Source of the DNA: a virus
Reading direction: 5' to 3' (one strand)
Virus record (IMG/VR): IMGVR_UViG_3300027779_000030
Coordinates: 1-62,566 of that record
DNA length: 62,566 bases
Positions 52,201 to 61,077 of this stretch are shown piece after piece (position 1 is the first letter of the stretch; each line of letters starts with the position of its first letter). The position numbers and the translations under genes were made by a program. The notes below the pieces were generated by a model, which saw nothing but the letters and a program-made list of their open reading frames with translations, ran no database searches and was not told the DNA's origin.

Positions 52201-54362
52201 ATGAAATAATAGTAATATAGATCAATAAGAGGAAAGTTTAAATATTCACTTGAATAAAAATCAAAGTCAAAATCAGATATCGGAAAGAAGGAAATTAATC
52301 CAAACGAAGGATTATGCTTTTTAAACATAATAAATTCACCATATTTAATATCTGGACTATCATCGGATTCTAAAGTTACTACTGTTTTCTCAAAGAAGTC
52401 ATCTATTATTATTTTTTTTGTATCATAGTTATTTGGAGCATTTGCCTCTGCTTTAGTTATTGCTATCTCAGTTATTACATCAATATTACTTGATATTTTT
52501 TTAATCTTAGACCAGCCTACGTTAGTTTTAACTAGAATATCTGATTTATCATTTAAAATTTTAGTATAGTGACCTGAATCAATTAATAATCTATTATCAT
52601 CATCTAGTGATCCTCCTTGAAAATTAATTAAATTTCCAGAAAGAGTAAATCCAGTTATTCCATTTATTGTTATTCCATCCCAGGCCCCAGTTGGAGAATT
52701 AAATTCTAGTTTAAAAGATTCATCTAATTCTCCTGCGATATTGCTTTTTATGAATATGTAGTCATTTATTGGAAATGATCTAAAGTTTCTTATTCTAATA
52801 TTATTAAGGCAACCAGATATTGCATTCGATACATCTTCAGGGGTACCGGTTGTATCAAAATAAAATATATCGAATCCTACGATATTATCAATGTCATGAT
52901 AATAGTAATAATCTCCTGGGTTAGGACATTGAGAATATCCGTTAGTTCCAGTAAGTAAGTCAAATCTACCACCTGCATCAGTTTGGGTTCCATTTGGGTG
53001 GTATATTTTAATTGTATCTAGTTGAGATACACTCTCTAGCTTAAGATATGAGTGAGAAAATCCTCTATTCTTTGACACTGTTCCCTTATCCTGTAAAAAT
53101 TCTTCTTTTGGTCCAAAGAATTTTCCTATATCGATATTTTTATTTGACATTCTTATTTTAGAAGTAAATACCTCTTGTCCTAAATCATCTCTTTCTATTG
53201 TATATGGGGAATCTAATTTAGGTATATATAAGTTATTATCTCTATCTTGTATATAGTTAAAGAACATATTACTTTGATCTGAAAAAATATTCTCAAAATC
53301 CGATAGATATAGGCTATTCATTTTAATAGGAAGAATTGCCCCATCTGAATTTTCTTGATTTATTACAATATCTTCATTTTCAAAAAATTCTCTTCTAAAC
53401 CTAGGGCTGTTTTCCCATGATCCTCTTTCTAAATACGCTCTCTTTAAATCGATATCTAGTTTATCTAATTCTAATGCGTTTACATATACCCCAAAATATC
53501 TATTAAAGTCATATACTTCTGATGTTTCATCATCAAATAAAAATTCAAAGTTTATAATATTTGGAAATATTACTCCGTTTCTCTCAAATCCTAATGTTAT
53601 AAACTCTTCAAAATACTTTAAAGGATTTGATGATGAGTATAAAGAATCTAGAAGTTCTCCTCTATTTCCAAGAACTCCGGAATCATATAGTATCCCATTA
53701 AATGTTGTAAATTCATCCTCCTCATACTTAGCCGAGATAGGACTTTTTGGAAAATTGGAATCGTTATAATAGTCTCTAATATATTTTCCAACAGTAGTAT
53801 CTTTTCCAATATCAAATGTTTTTACGATTGACGACGTCTTAAATAATTCTTTTAGATAGTCTTCTTTATTCTCAGGATAATTGGACTTAAGCTCCGTTAT
53901 TTTTTTATTTAAAGGGTTTTCAATTTTAAATATTACAAAATAATCTGGGATATTATCCTTTAAGTATAGTGGAGCAAAATAAGACATCTTTTCATCATAT
54001 CTCCTATTGCTTAAATATTTTGCGCCGCTAAAGTAGTGAGAGAAATCATATTGATCTTTGAAATCATTGGATGTTTTAGTAGAATCAAATGATTCTGACA
54101 TAGAAAAGACTAATTCACTAGCAGTTGATCCTCCATTAAAGAATCTATACATATTACCCGCCATGGATATTGAGGGGTCTATTGCTACTCTTTTATAAGA
54201 ATCTTTTGATAGATGTTCATTAGCATCAATTGAGTTAAACCACATCTTATCCTGATCGTTAATTGTAAATTTAATATTTCCAGTTAACTTAGGATTGGTC
54301 CTAACTAGTTGAAAACTAGATTCATCTTCAAGTATTTTAAGATAGTCTATATTTCTTGCCAT
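49293..54362 (-). CDS. Very large baseplate or tail structural protein (1689 aa), unknown family
   Basis: Predicted mostly beta with many aromatic, Asn and Ser residues and long acidic loops. Near the N-terminus are NIKFTINDQDKMWFNSIDAN and LKDNIPDYFVIFKIENPLN. No transmembrane, signal or catalytic motif was found. The size, composition and place between the 1185-residue gene and the gp12-like fibre suggest a baseplate scaffold or periphery protein comparable in role to T4 gp7/gp10. The relation is not established. It is separated from its neighbours by four bases upstream and one base downstream, one operon. Confidence 0.75.
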   Translation of the reverse strand: MARNIDYLKILEDESSFQLVRTNPKLTGNIKFTINDQDKMWFNSIDANEHLSKDSYKRVAIDPSISMAGNMYRFFNGGSTASELVFSMSESFDSTKTSNDFKDQYDFSHYFSGAKYLSNRRYDEKMSYFAPLYLKDNIPDYFVIFKIENPLNKKITELKSNYPENKEDYLKELFKTSSIVKTFDIGKDTTVGKYIRDYYNDSNFPKSPISAKYEEDEFTTFNGILYDSGVLGNRGELLDSLYSSSNPLKYFEEFITLGFERNGVIFPNIINFEFLFDDETSEVYDFNRYFGVYVNALELDKLDIDLKRAYLERGSWENSPRFRREFFENEDIVINQENSDGAILPIKMNSLYLSDFENIFSDQSNMFFNYIQDRDNNLYIPKLDSPYTIERDDLGQEVFTSKIRMSNKNIDIGKFFGPKEEFLQDKGTVSKNRGFSHSYLKLESVSQLDTIKIYHPNGTQTDAGGRFDLLTGTNGYSQCPNPGDYYYYHDIDNIVGFDIFYFDTTGTPEDVSNAISGCLNNIRIRNFRSFPINDYIFIKSNIAGELDESFKLEFNSPTGAWDGITINGITGFTLSGNLINFQGGSLDDDNRLLIDSGHYTKILNDKSDILVKTNVGWSKIKKISSNIDVITEIAITKAEANAPNNYDTKKIIIDDFFEKTVVTLESDDSPDIKYGEFIMFKKHNPSFGLISFFPISDFDFDFYSSEYLNFPLIDLYYYYFIPPNVNLLSNEYEYQVYGDGSILVSDGNQYNGGDIFTTTSGASYEVTSGNPVISYSGQNADLSTHIPYDPSTGAGNRYDIPSNDQSGGIPEFPGFFLLKDPDRVVEESNSDDYTKKIKYINGIAKTEYDYYKENFSKDFALKSKILPYITKWAKADGLDSRSNPYRLNSELVFGFNNFSPDHDDISQNPSKFTHEWFYIESKFNYIDDIQTVKLNNSYFDTKFDISQAVSDKDYFINYFTYTPTFFTEEVGKTQIRYSKINKNDLGEYSTFFKGFNIKFKDFISATNLGPDGKPESNPNSNRFDDYKFSTILTTSREDIENDEVPPIRYRMIEHKTFKYIILLIELNLGAIEDVDSFWLKNFDLSIASPSPSIQNGDSVNNTNFLETNTFLQDYTLPFDSISGDYRLSFDLTGVSNMNHTLLYSLKNKKYNTFSSSFSNVKLTQKIDLSATGAFQPSTPTIINGMANTNIPSYPSNLSDEINRTTTSTFLSYHSYATGLDYFLDNTNGGVLNYNESYLESAGIDFVKYYNQQAPTIKIISEGNNVTSNIPAALPAAYYRDSAIFKIIAGGELYYQSLLSKLSFGKFKSYINTLDNFIEYKSYTFDGTNSVLESSNSFYCEIPNVSNISKTNAVIAQIDDDIPANVSSENIVGFKYERASMDNSYEINRYDGGFSPLVKNLFAFNSTFNFNNNDISPLTLSNTRFNINIDNFLKISNFNHIKVSDSKILSLEADEKYDPRYEAVNEIAIGRSDYFLLNSNWDYGFHHKYSTKDNKSPVSGSLRIEEDYGFLSKLISLRDELELENPIITNHTDINLINKDEIELAIVEEDKKIKGFINLENILTSYLITDGISAPFTTFLENSPEYIGNYDSIEEYVKEYIKQNIIKLYQLIDVEFYDKEDKSLINGSTSSNQNAIGFTFLDDTQRFDLGYKLNKNLRINKIDRLVLEFEFNKKLNSGILISPKIKMNFI

Positions 54363-54366
54363 TTAA

Positions 54367-57300
54367 TTAAAAATTTATTGAAACATTACCCCTAGATGGC
54401 ACAATTGGTGCATCTAAAGTAGTTTCTTTCTTATATTGCGAACTAATTTCAATGTCAAATGAGAAAGGTGCTTCGTCTTTTACTCCTATATCTATTCCTA
54501 TCTTTTTAGCATATTTTATATTATTTAGAGGTGCAGTACTAAATCTATAACCTCCAATATTTCCTAATTTATCAGATGCTCTAAACTGATAAAGAACAGG
54601 AATATTTATAGAGTTCTCTGATCCCATTGATATTTCTTTTATTGAAAGAGATGGGTGGTTCCCATCAACTGATATGTCTGGATAATCATTAGGAAAAACA
54701 AATAAGTAATTACCACATGTATATTTTCCTATTAAAAATTCATCGTCCGGTTTAAATCCTATTCTTGTTGGATAGTGATCTGCAGTTCTAGTTAAATTAC
54801 TCACAAATGTAGAAATAGTATTTCTATTTGATTGAACATAATGTTTTTGACCAAGTATTCCAGTATCTTCATTTACTGATGTTTCCATAAATGTAGCATG
54901 AGATATTGGAAGATATGCTTGGGTTGTAACTGGGTTAAACTCAGGCTCAAAGAAATCTTTAAGTGATGTGCCAAGTGTGATGTCATACGCTGCACCGAAG
55001 TTTTGTATTGATGGATGCTCTATGTGAATACAAAATTCTGATTGAACTCCACCTCCATCTGGGGTATTAGCAACAGCCGAAGTACCTACCCAAATATTAG
55101 TATTTGGAACCCCATCGTTTGAATAAGGAGCAGCAATTCCCGCTGGAACAAAAGGAACATAGTGTTGTCCTTGAATTGGAACATCCTCTCCTCCAACTGA
55201 AACTCCATCATATGCGTATGCGGTTAACGCAGGAGCAACTGATGTAGATGAATACAGAGCATCAGATAATCCATAATTAAAATATCTAGAATATAGATAT
55301 TGACTCTTTACTTGTGAAGATTGATATCCGGTTAAATGGATATCCCCTGATGTTTCTCCTTCTGTTGCACTATTAATTGAAAGAGAGGCAAGATCATATC
55401 TTCTATTTACATGATAATCAGAAGTAGGAAAACTACCGGGATCTGATAGCGGAGCAATTTGATCAATCCCTCCCATTAAGCTTGATACTAGTTCTAATTT
55501 AGTTGCTGACGTGTTTTCTATCGATATTACATATTGCTTAGTTATTACTTTCCCATCATTATATACTGTAACTCCTCCTGATGTATCTGCAATTTCATCC
55601 CTATAGAATCCTGCAAATAATTTTAAGGTATCTCCAGTCGTTACTTCTGATACATTTCCTTTATCATCAATTACTGTTACTTTTAAAGTTCCCTTGGCAT
55701 CTGTAATGGATTGCTGTAGTCCCTCTATTATATTTTGCATTGCCTTAACTTGTGCATAAAGGTCTATCGTTTTTCCTTCAGATGTGTAAAATCCGCTAGA
55801 TATATCCTCTGCTTTGTGAGAAAAGAATCGTTCACCTGTCGTAAATTGATTTTGTAAGTGAAGATCTAAACCTCTTGTTGTCAGTTCATCTTCAAAATCT
55901 AAACGAGCTTCTTCAGCAAATGTTTTTTGAGATATAATCGATGCTTCTTCAGCTGATTCTATATCTTCTGGAAAAGATACTTGAATTGATTTAGACCAAA
56001 CAGATTCTGCCGCATTATCTGGCCAACCTGCCTCAGATAATGATTTTATTTGTGTCTCAACCGTTTCTCCCTTTCTAATTGGAATATCTAATTGGTTTAT
56101 GTTTACCTCGTCCGCGTTGGAGAGATCTTCTGTAGTCCATATATATAAACCGGTAGATGAGTCTAGTTCTTTTCTTCTAGCCTTGGTTAAAACTTCACTC
56201 CATGGAGAAAATACTGCAAATTTAGATTCTCCTCCTTCTTTAATTCTAGATTGTTTTGCGTTAGGCGCTGTTCCTTTTTTACTTAGATATCTATATCTTA
56301 TTTTAAATTGAACAACTTCTTGTTTTCCATACTTATTTTCCTTTGCCTCAGGTATTGGCCAAAATCCTCTTACTCTATATTTTGGCGTACGAATGAATGC
56401 AGGTCTTGTTGATATATCTAAAGTTATTTCTTTAACTGCACTTGTTAATTGAGATTGGAGAGTTGCTTTTTGTTCAACTGAACTCTTTATCTTTTTTTCA
56501 ATTCTCTTCTTTTCCGATGAGGTTTTTTGAGAATCGTTTAATCTAGATTTTAAATCATCTATTTTCTTAGTATTTTCTTTTACTTTTACCTTTAGACTTT
56601 CTTTTTCGGCTATTTTATTTTGTATTACCTTTTGATCTTCATCTTCTTTTATATGTTCATCTATTTGAACAACAGAAAAATCAGATGGATTTAGTGCTGG
56701 AATATTTGGATCTTCAGCAATAGCTGCTGGTATCTTTCTTTCCTTTGCCGCATTTAAAAGTATTAAACCAAAATCTGCTACAAAATTGTTATAGTAAGAT
56801 TCCAAAGTAGTTTCACTCTCATCCTCCAGGGTAATTTTTAGAGAATTTGTATATACTCCAAATCCATTAGAATAATCGTCTACTGTTAAATTATTTGATT
56901 TACTTATTGGCTTTATGAAAATTACCTGTCTTTCGTTATATCCTACATTAACTTGTAATTCAGGAGTTCTATATTTTATTGGTTTTAATTTTAAAACATC
57001 TGCTCCTATTGTTATGGGGTCGATCCCGAAAATTCTTTCTAATAATATTTCTGTGTTTGTCTTATCAACTGATACTATTTTGTATTCTGAGTCATTATCT
57101 GTCATTAGAACATCACCGGCTGCTAGCATTCTATTATTTACTGTATCTTCTAGAACATCAGTATAGTTTAAAGTACTAACTTTATATCTTCTAGTAACTA
57201 AAGAAACAACATCATTAGATGATGCGAGAGTAGTATCTACTTCTTCTTCAAATATCTTTATTACATCAAATGATCCTTTTAATCTGTTTATTGGTACCTC

Positions 57301-57924
57301 TAAATCTATAGTATTATCATCTTCAAAATAATCTATTCCCTGTTCATCTAACGAAATCTTTATAGACTCTAAAGATATGTCATTCATTTCTCTATAGTTA
57401 CTATCAAAGAATGTTAATTCATCGTCGTCCTCAGAGTTAACTATTATTCTTTTTACTTGAAATTGATCTATATCATCAGTCAGTATTGAGCTAATATCTA
57501 TTCCTACAAAAAGTAGCGGATTTAAAAATGATTCGAAAAACCAATTATTCTTTACTCCAAATTCAGTTGGGATATTAAGAGAAGTATCTTTTATCTTTTC
57601 TAAGTCCTGTACTAATTTAGATACTTTTTTTAATTCAAACTTTCTGACATCTCCGTTTGCTGATTTAATTCCAATGACTTCATCATTAGCCGATATTAAC
57701 GTATCAAAGTTATTGCTTACGTTTTCTATTTTACTTTTAAGATATCCGAAAGATGGAACATTGATAGTTGTTTCAGTTCCATCGTTTAGGCGCTGCTTTA
57801 TACTTACATTTTCTGACTTAGACTCAAGAATTTTCTCAAGACTAAATAGAAAGGCATTCATATTATCTACATCGACTACTAGTCTAGATAATAAATCTGA
57901 TATTGTGTTTTTATTTTCGCTCAT
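54367..57924 (-). CDS. Large baseplate/tail protein with coiled coil and fibronectin-like section
   Basis: The 1185-residue protein opens with a helical segment (TISDLLSRLVVDVDNMNAFL). A Lys/Glu coiled coil follows at ~425-500 (KVKENTKKIDDLKSRLNDSQ). At ~505-660 there is a beta-sandwich stretch (KYRVRGFWPIPEAKENKYGK; FKIRYRYL) that resembles a fibronectin III fold. A second short coiled coil (~735-755) precedes a beta-rich half with Gly, Ser and Tyr. No catalytic residues were seen. Its ATG overlaps the preceding TAA by one base (TAATG). A baseplate wedge or fibre connector is inferred. Confidence 0.75.
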   Translation of the reverse strand: MSENKNTISDLLSRLVVDVDNMNAFLFSLEKILESKSENVSIKQRLNDGTETTINVPSFGYLKSKIENVSNNFDTLISANDEVIGIKSANGDVRKFELKKVSKLVQDLEKIKDTSLNIPTEFGVKNNWFFESFLNPLLFVGIDISSILTDDIDQFQVKRIIVNSEDDDELTFFDSNYREMNDISLESIKISLDEQGIDYFEDDNTIDLEVPINRLKGSFDVIKIFEEEVDTTLASSNDVVSLVTRRYKVSTLNYTDVLEDTVNNRMLAAGDVLMTDNDSEYKIVSVDKTNTEILLERIFGIDPITIGADVLKLKPIKYRTPELQVNVGYNERQVIFIKPISKSNNLTVDDYSNGFGVYTNSLKITLEDESETTLESYYNNFVADFGLILLNAAKERKIPAAIAEDPNIPALNPSDFSVVQIDEHIKEDEDQKVIQNKIAEKESLKVKVKENTKKIDDLKSRLNDSQKTSSEKKRIEKKIKSSVEQKATLQSQLTSAVKEITLDISTRPAFIRTPKYRVRGFWPIPEAKENKYGKQEVVQFKIRYRYLSKKGTAPNAKQSRIKEGGESKFAVFSPWSEVLTKARRKELDSSTGLYIWTTEDLSNADEVNINQLDIPIRKGETVETQIKSLSEAGWPDNAAESVWSKSIQVSFPEDIESAEEASIISQKTFAEEARLDFEDELTTRGLDLHLQNQFTTGERFFSHKAEDISSGFYTSEGKTIDLYAQVKAMQNIIEGLQQSITDAKGTLKVTVIDDKGNVSEVTTGDTLKLFAGFYRDEIADTSGGVTVYNDGKVITKQYVISIENTSATKLELVSSLMGGIDQIAPLSDPGSFPTSDYHVNRRYDLASLSINSATEGETSGDIHLTGYQSSQVKSQYLYSRYFNYGLSDALYSSTSVAPALTAYAYDGVSVGGEDVPIQGQHYVPFVPAGIAAPYSNDGVPNTNIWVGTSAVANTPDGGGVQSEFCIHIEHPSIQNFGAAYDITLGTSLKDFFEPEFNPVTTQAYLPISHATFMETSVNEDTGILGQKHYVQSNRNTISTFVSNLTRTADHYPTRIGFKPDDEFLIGKYTCGNYLFVFPNDYPDISVDGNHPSLSIKEISMGSENSINIPVLYQFRASDKLGNIGGYRFSTAPLNNIKYAKKIGIDIGVKDEAPFSFDIEISSQYKKETTLDAPIVPSRGNVSINF

Positions 57925-60026
57925 TATCTTATTTTGTCTATTTTAAATGTTAAAGTATCAGGATTTATACAAATTATTTCAAAAATAGGGGTATTTCCCG
58001 ATGGAGTAAAATCTAGGTCATTTAATAGTCCTACTGTTATCCCATATATTCCATTATTCATTTTATTTAAAGCATCTGTTTTAATCTTTAAATTATAAAT
58101 ATCTGGAATTAATTGATCTTCTATTACAATCCTTAGCATTTGACCTTTAGCCCATTTTATTTGGCTATCGTCTATAAATATCTCTAAGTCTCTAGTTAGA
58201 ATTATTGGGTTATTACTATTCTCATGCCTAACATAATTTGAAAAAGTTCCTAGGCTTATTACATTATTGCTAAATATATTTGTAATAGAATTATTAGATA
58301 TATTATATTCCTGGTTTGAATTAACTAATTTAACTCTGTTAGGAGTTCGTCTATCTAAGTTTATTCCATCTCCTGGTCTAATTGTATCGCTAGCATATGA
58401 TATTTCTACGTTTTCTGTGCCATTAATTATACTATTGATTTTAGAATTAACATTATCAATCATATTAGTTAGCTCTCCAGTCTTGTTGAAAATTGCACTG
58501 TTTGCTTCTAAGGAGGTCTCAACATTATCAATTCTTAATTCTAATTCTTTTTGATCTTCAGAATTGATTAACAAGTCTTTTAGTTTTTCAACGTCTTGAG
58601 ATAATTTAGTTAAATCAAGTAGCTTGTCTCCTATTTTAGTCTGTAATTGTTTAAACTCAGTCAAAACATCAGTAAATAGGTCCAACGAGAACGTAGAAAA
58701 ATCGTTTATTGATCTTTCAATAAGTACGTTTTCAATAGATGTATCTAACTTTAGATTTAGTTTAAACGAAAACGCGTTACCATTTATTTTGTTTAATGGG
58801 TCTGGTTTATATTTTGTAATATATGGTATACTAAATTCTAGACCACTTTGTTCAATTTGATCTAGAAAAAGAATTCCATATAAATTAGTTTTAAAGTCTA
58901 GTGGGTTACCTTCGTCATCTAGATTATTAGGATCGTAAGTATCATAGTATACCAGAATTGCATTGAATTGAAAATCTTTATTTGCAACATAGTCATTTAG
59001 CTGGGCAAACACATTTATTTCTGGGTTTTCAGAAGCAAGTTTATAGTTATCTAAATTAAAATCTAGAGATATACCATCTAGATCGGATCTTACGTAATCG
59101 ACAGTCGCTAATCCAAGAGTTTTAGTAACATATTTATTTTCTGCAATATTATATTCCCCGGATAAATTAACGTTATCTGTATAGTATGCATTCTTAACGG
59201 TTTGGTTAAACCAATTCCCAGGAACGGCTGTTCCTCCGTATGTTGATGCCATTTCTGAATATACGCTTCCATCATCTAAATCATAATAAGCTTTTATAGA
59301 TAATCCAAATGGGTGAGTCTCATTAAAATGACGACCAGATAAATATTCAATATCTAAAGGATCGTTTGGATTATTTCCAACTGTCATATTTGGAAAATAA
59401 TTTGAATCAGTAATAGAGTCAAATAAAACGTGTGGAGTGGTTCCTACATTAGTTGGAATATGAATATATACTTCAGTATATGAATTATCTTTTGATTTAA
59501 TTGTATTTACTACATCAATATCCCCAAGGTATTGAACAACTCTATTATATGTACTATTTGTTGTACTCTCCTCGGCAAATCTCTTTTCTGTTCCTAGCGA
59601 TGTTATATTTTTTTCTAAATTATTAGCATCTCTAAATCTAATTGAGCCAGATTCCTTTAGCCACTTCCAAAATACTCGCTCTGAGACTGTTAATTTTTCG
59701 TCTCTGTTATATTGAGGGCGGCCAATCAATAGAGATTCAAAATTCAAAGCATAGCTTTGAAAACTTTGAGCTAAATTCATGTTTTGATCTACGGTTACAC
59801 CATCTATTAAATGGCTTTCACCTTGAGCCATGAATTGAAATTTATTATCCGTTTCTAAAGTATTAGGTACTCCAAATTCAGGGATTCTTAAAAGAGCAAA
59901 TTTAGAAAACCGAACCGCGGTTTCACTATTTGTTAGAGTTATATTAATATCCTCTAATGCACTCTGAAAGGTATAAAAAATTCCTTTTTTATTTAAGATC
60001 GGTTTAAGTAAAGGTGTTACTGCCAT
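57924..60026 (-). CDS. Putative baseplate/tail structural protein with central coiled coil
   Basis: The 700-residue protein has an N-terminal helical/beta domain (MAVTPLLKPILNKKGIFYTF), a beta-rich middle, a long coiled coil at ~468-545 (LTDVLTEFKQLQTKIGDKLL; LELRIDNVETSLEANSAIFN), and a beta-rich C-terminus (~570-700). This is the shape of a trimeric stalk protein. It is the second gene of the 61034 transcription unit, 24 bases after the previous stop. No known family recognised. Confidence 0.75.
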   Translation of the reverse strand: MAVTPLLKPILNKKGIFYTFQSALEDINITLTNSETAVRFSKFALLRIPEFGVPNTLETDNKFQFMAQGESHLIDGVTVDQNMNLAQSFQSYALNFESLLIGRPQYNRDEKLTVSERVFWKWLKESGSIRFRDANNLEKNITSLGTEKRFAEESTTNSTYNRVVQYLGDIDVVNTIKSKDNSYTEVYIHIPTNVGTTPHVLFDSITDSNYFPNMTVGNNPNDPLDIEYLSGRHFNETHPFGLSIKAYYDLDDGSVYSEMASTYGGTAVPGNWFNQTVKNAYYTDNVNLSGEYNIAENKYVTKTLGLATVDYVRSDLDGISLDFNLDNYKLASENPEINVFAQLNDYVANKDFQFNAILVYYDTYDPNNLDDEGNPLDFKTNLYGILFLDQIEQSGLEFSIPYITKYKPDPLNKINGNAFSFKLNLKLDTSIENVLIERSINDFSTFSLDLFTDVLTEFKQLQTKIGDKLLDLTKLSQDVEKLKDLLINSEDQKELELRIDNVETSLEANSAIFNKTGELTNMIDNVNSKINSIINGTENVEISYASDTIRPGDGINLDRRTPNRVKLVNSNQEYNISNNSITNIFSNNVISLGTFSNYVRHENSNNPIILTRDLEIFIDDSQIKWAKGQMLRIVIEDQLIPDIYNLKIKTDALNKMNNGIYGITVGLLNDLDFTPSGNTPIFEIICINPDTLTFKIDKIR

Positions 60027-60050
60027 TTTATCTAAATTAAATTTTTAATA

Positions 60051-61034
60051 TTATTGATAAATCTCCATTCCAACCATAGATGTTATTAATAATCTATCGT
60101 TTGTATTTTGATCTAGTATATAATTAAACGTAGCATTTGCTGCGTGTTCGGTTATTGCCTGTGCTATAACATTAGAGTTAGTTGATCTTATTCCTAAGAA
60201 TAAGGCATTTGAAACAAAATTATTATGCATAACTATTGGGGCATTCAATGCTGCCGCATTTACTCCAGCTTTAAACTTTAATTCTAAGCCAGCTAAGTTT
60301 ATAGTTGATGATATACTTCCTGATGTAGAATTTTCTAAAACATCGACTAAGTAAATAGTAAATGTCGTATTTTGTGCAGGTGGGTTGTTTACATCAAAAT
60401 CAATATATAAGCAGAACTCAGTAATACCTGCATTTAAGGTTGTTGTTCCCGTATCATATACTTGATTTGGACCGATAGCGGTTACACAGCTTAGATTAAC
60501 ATATATGTTTCTTCTAGAAGTATTAGTAAGGGTGATTCTTCCATCTGCTTCATTTGTAACAATATTATACTCTACAGGAACTACTACTGTTTCTTTAGAT
60601 TCTACAATTGAAGAATCATATTTAATAGTATTTGTAAAAGTAGCGGGGCCGGCTGAAGTAAGTGAAGTATTCACAGTTGCTGTGTTTACAGATAAATCAT
60701 TCATTGACGATATCATATCAATATTTAGATGATCTACGTTTAATACTGATTCATCATTTCCGTTCTTTTCTAGTTTTGCTATTATTTGATTAGGTATTCC
60801 TGTTTGAAATATAAATCCTCCATCTTGCATTATAACATTTTGGGTATTTATATTGTTTATCGGATTATCTACTCCTATTGAAATGGTGTTGATATCCATT
60901 TCAAATGTGTTTATTAAGTCTTCCGACTTATCTTTTAGAATTAAAACATTCGAATTATGTATCTGAGCTAAGTCAGTTATAAAATCCGTTTGCAATATTT
61001 CTTGAATTGCTAAATTAATTGGTGAAAATGCCAT
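60051..61034 (-). CDS. Putative tail structural protein, unknown family
   Basis: The 327-residue protein begins with a helix (MAFSPINLAIQEILQTDFIT). It continues as a beta-rich domain with many Thr and Asn residues (NTATVNTSLTSAGPATFTNT), as in fibre shaft and adaptor proteins, and ends in LLITSMVGMEIYQ. There is a late-type motif upstream, so it heads the operon 61034-45635, which holds four more large tail genes. The family is unknown. Confidence 0.7.
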   Translation of the reverse strand: MAFSPINLAIQEILQTDFITDLAQIHNSNVLILKDKSEDLINTFEMDINTISIGVDNPINNINTQNVIMQDGGFIFQTGIPNQIIAKLEKNGNDESVLNVDHLNIDMISSMNDLSVNTATVNTSLTSAGPATFTNTIKYDSSIVESKETVVVPVEYNIVTNEADGRITLTNTSRRNIYVNLSCVTAIGPNQVYDTGTTTLNAGITEFCLYIDFDVNNPPAQNTTFTIYLVDVLENSTSGSISSTINLAGLELKFKAGVNAAALNAPIVMHNNFVSNALFLGIRSTNSNVIAQAITEHAANATFNYILDQNTNDRLLITSMVGMEIYQ

Positions 61035-61048
61035 ATTATCTTAAATTA

Positions 61049-61064
61049 TTTTATTTTATTTATC
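61049..61064 (-). promoter_or_regulatory. Late-type promoter motif heading the large tail operon
   Basis: GATAAATAAAATAAAA on the minus strand, identical to sites at 5009 and 14507. The core begins 29 nt before the ATG at 61034. Confidence 0.7.
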
Positions 61065-61077
61065 ATAAATCGTTAAG

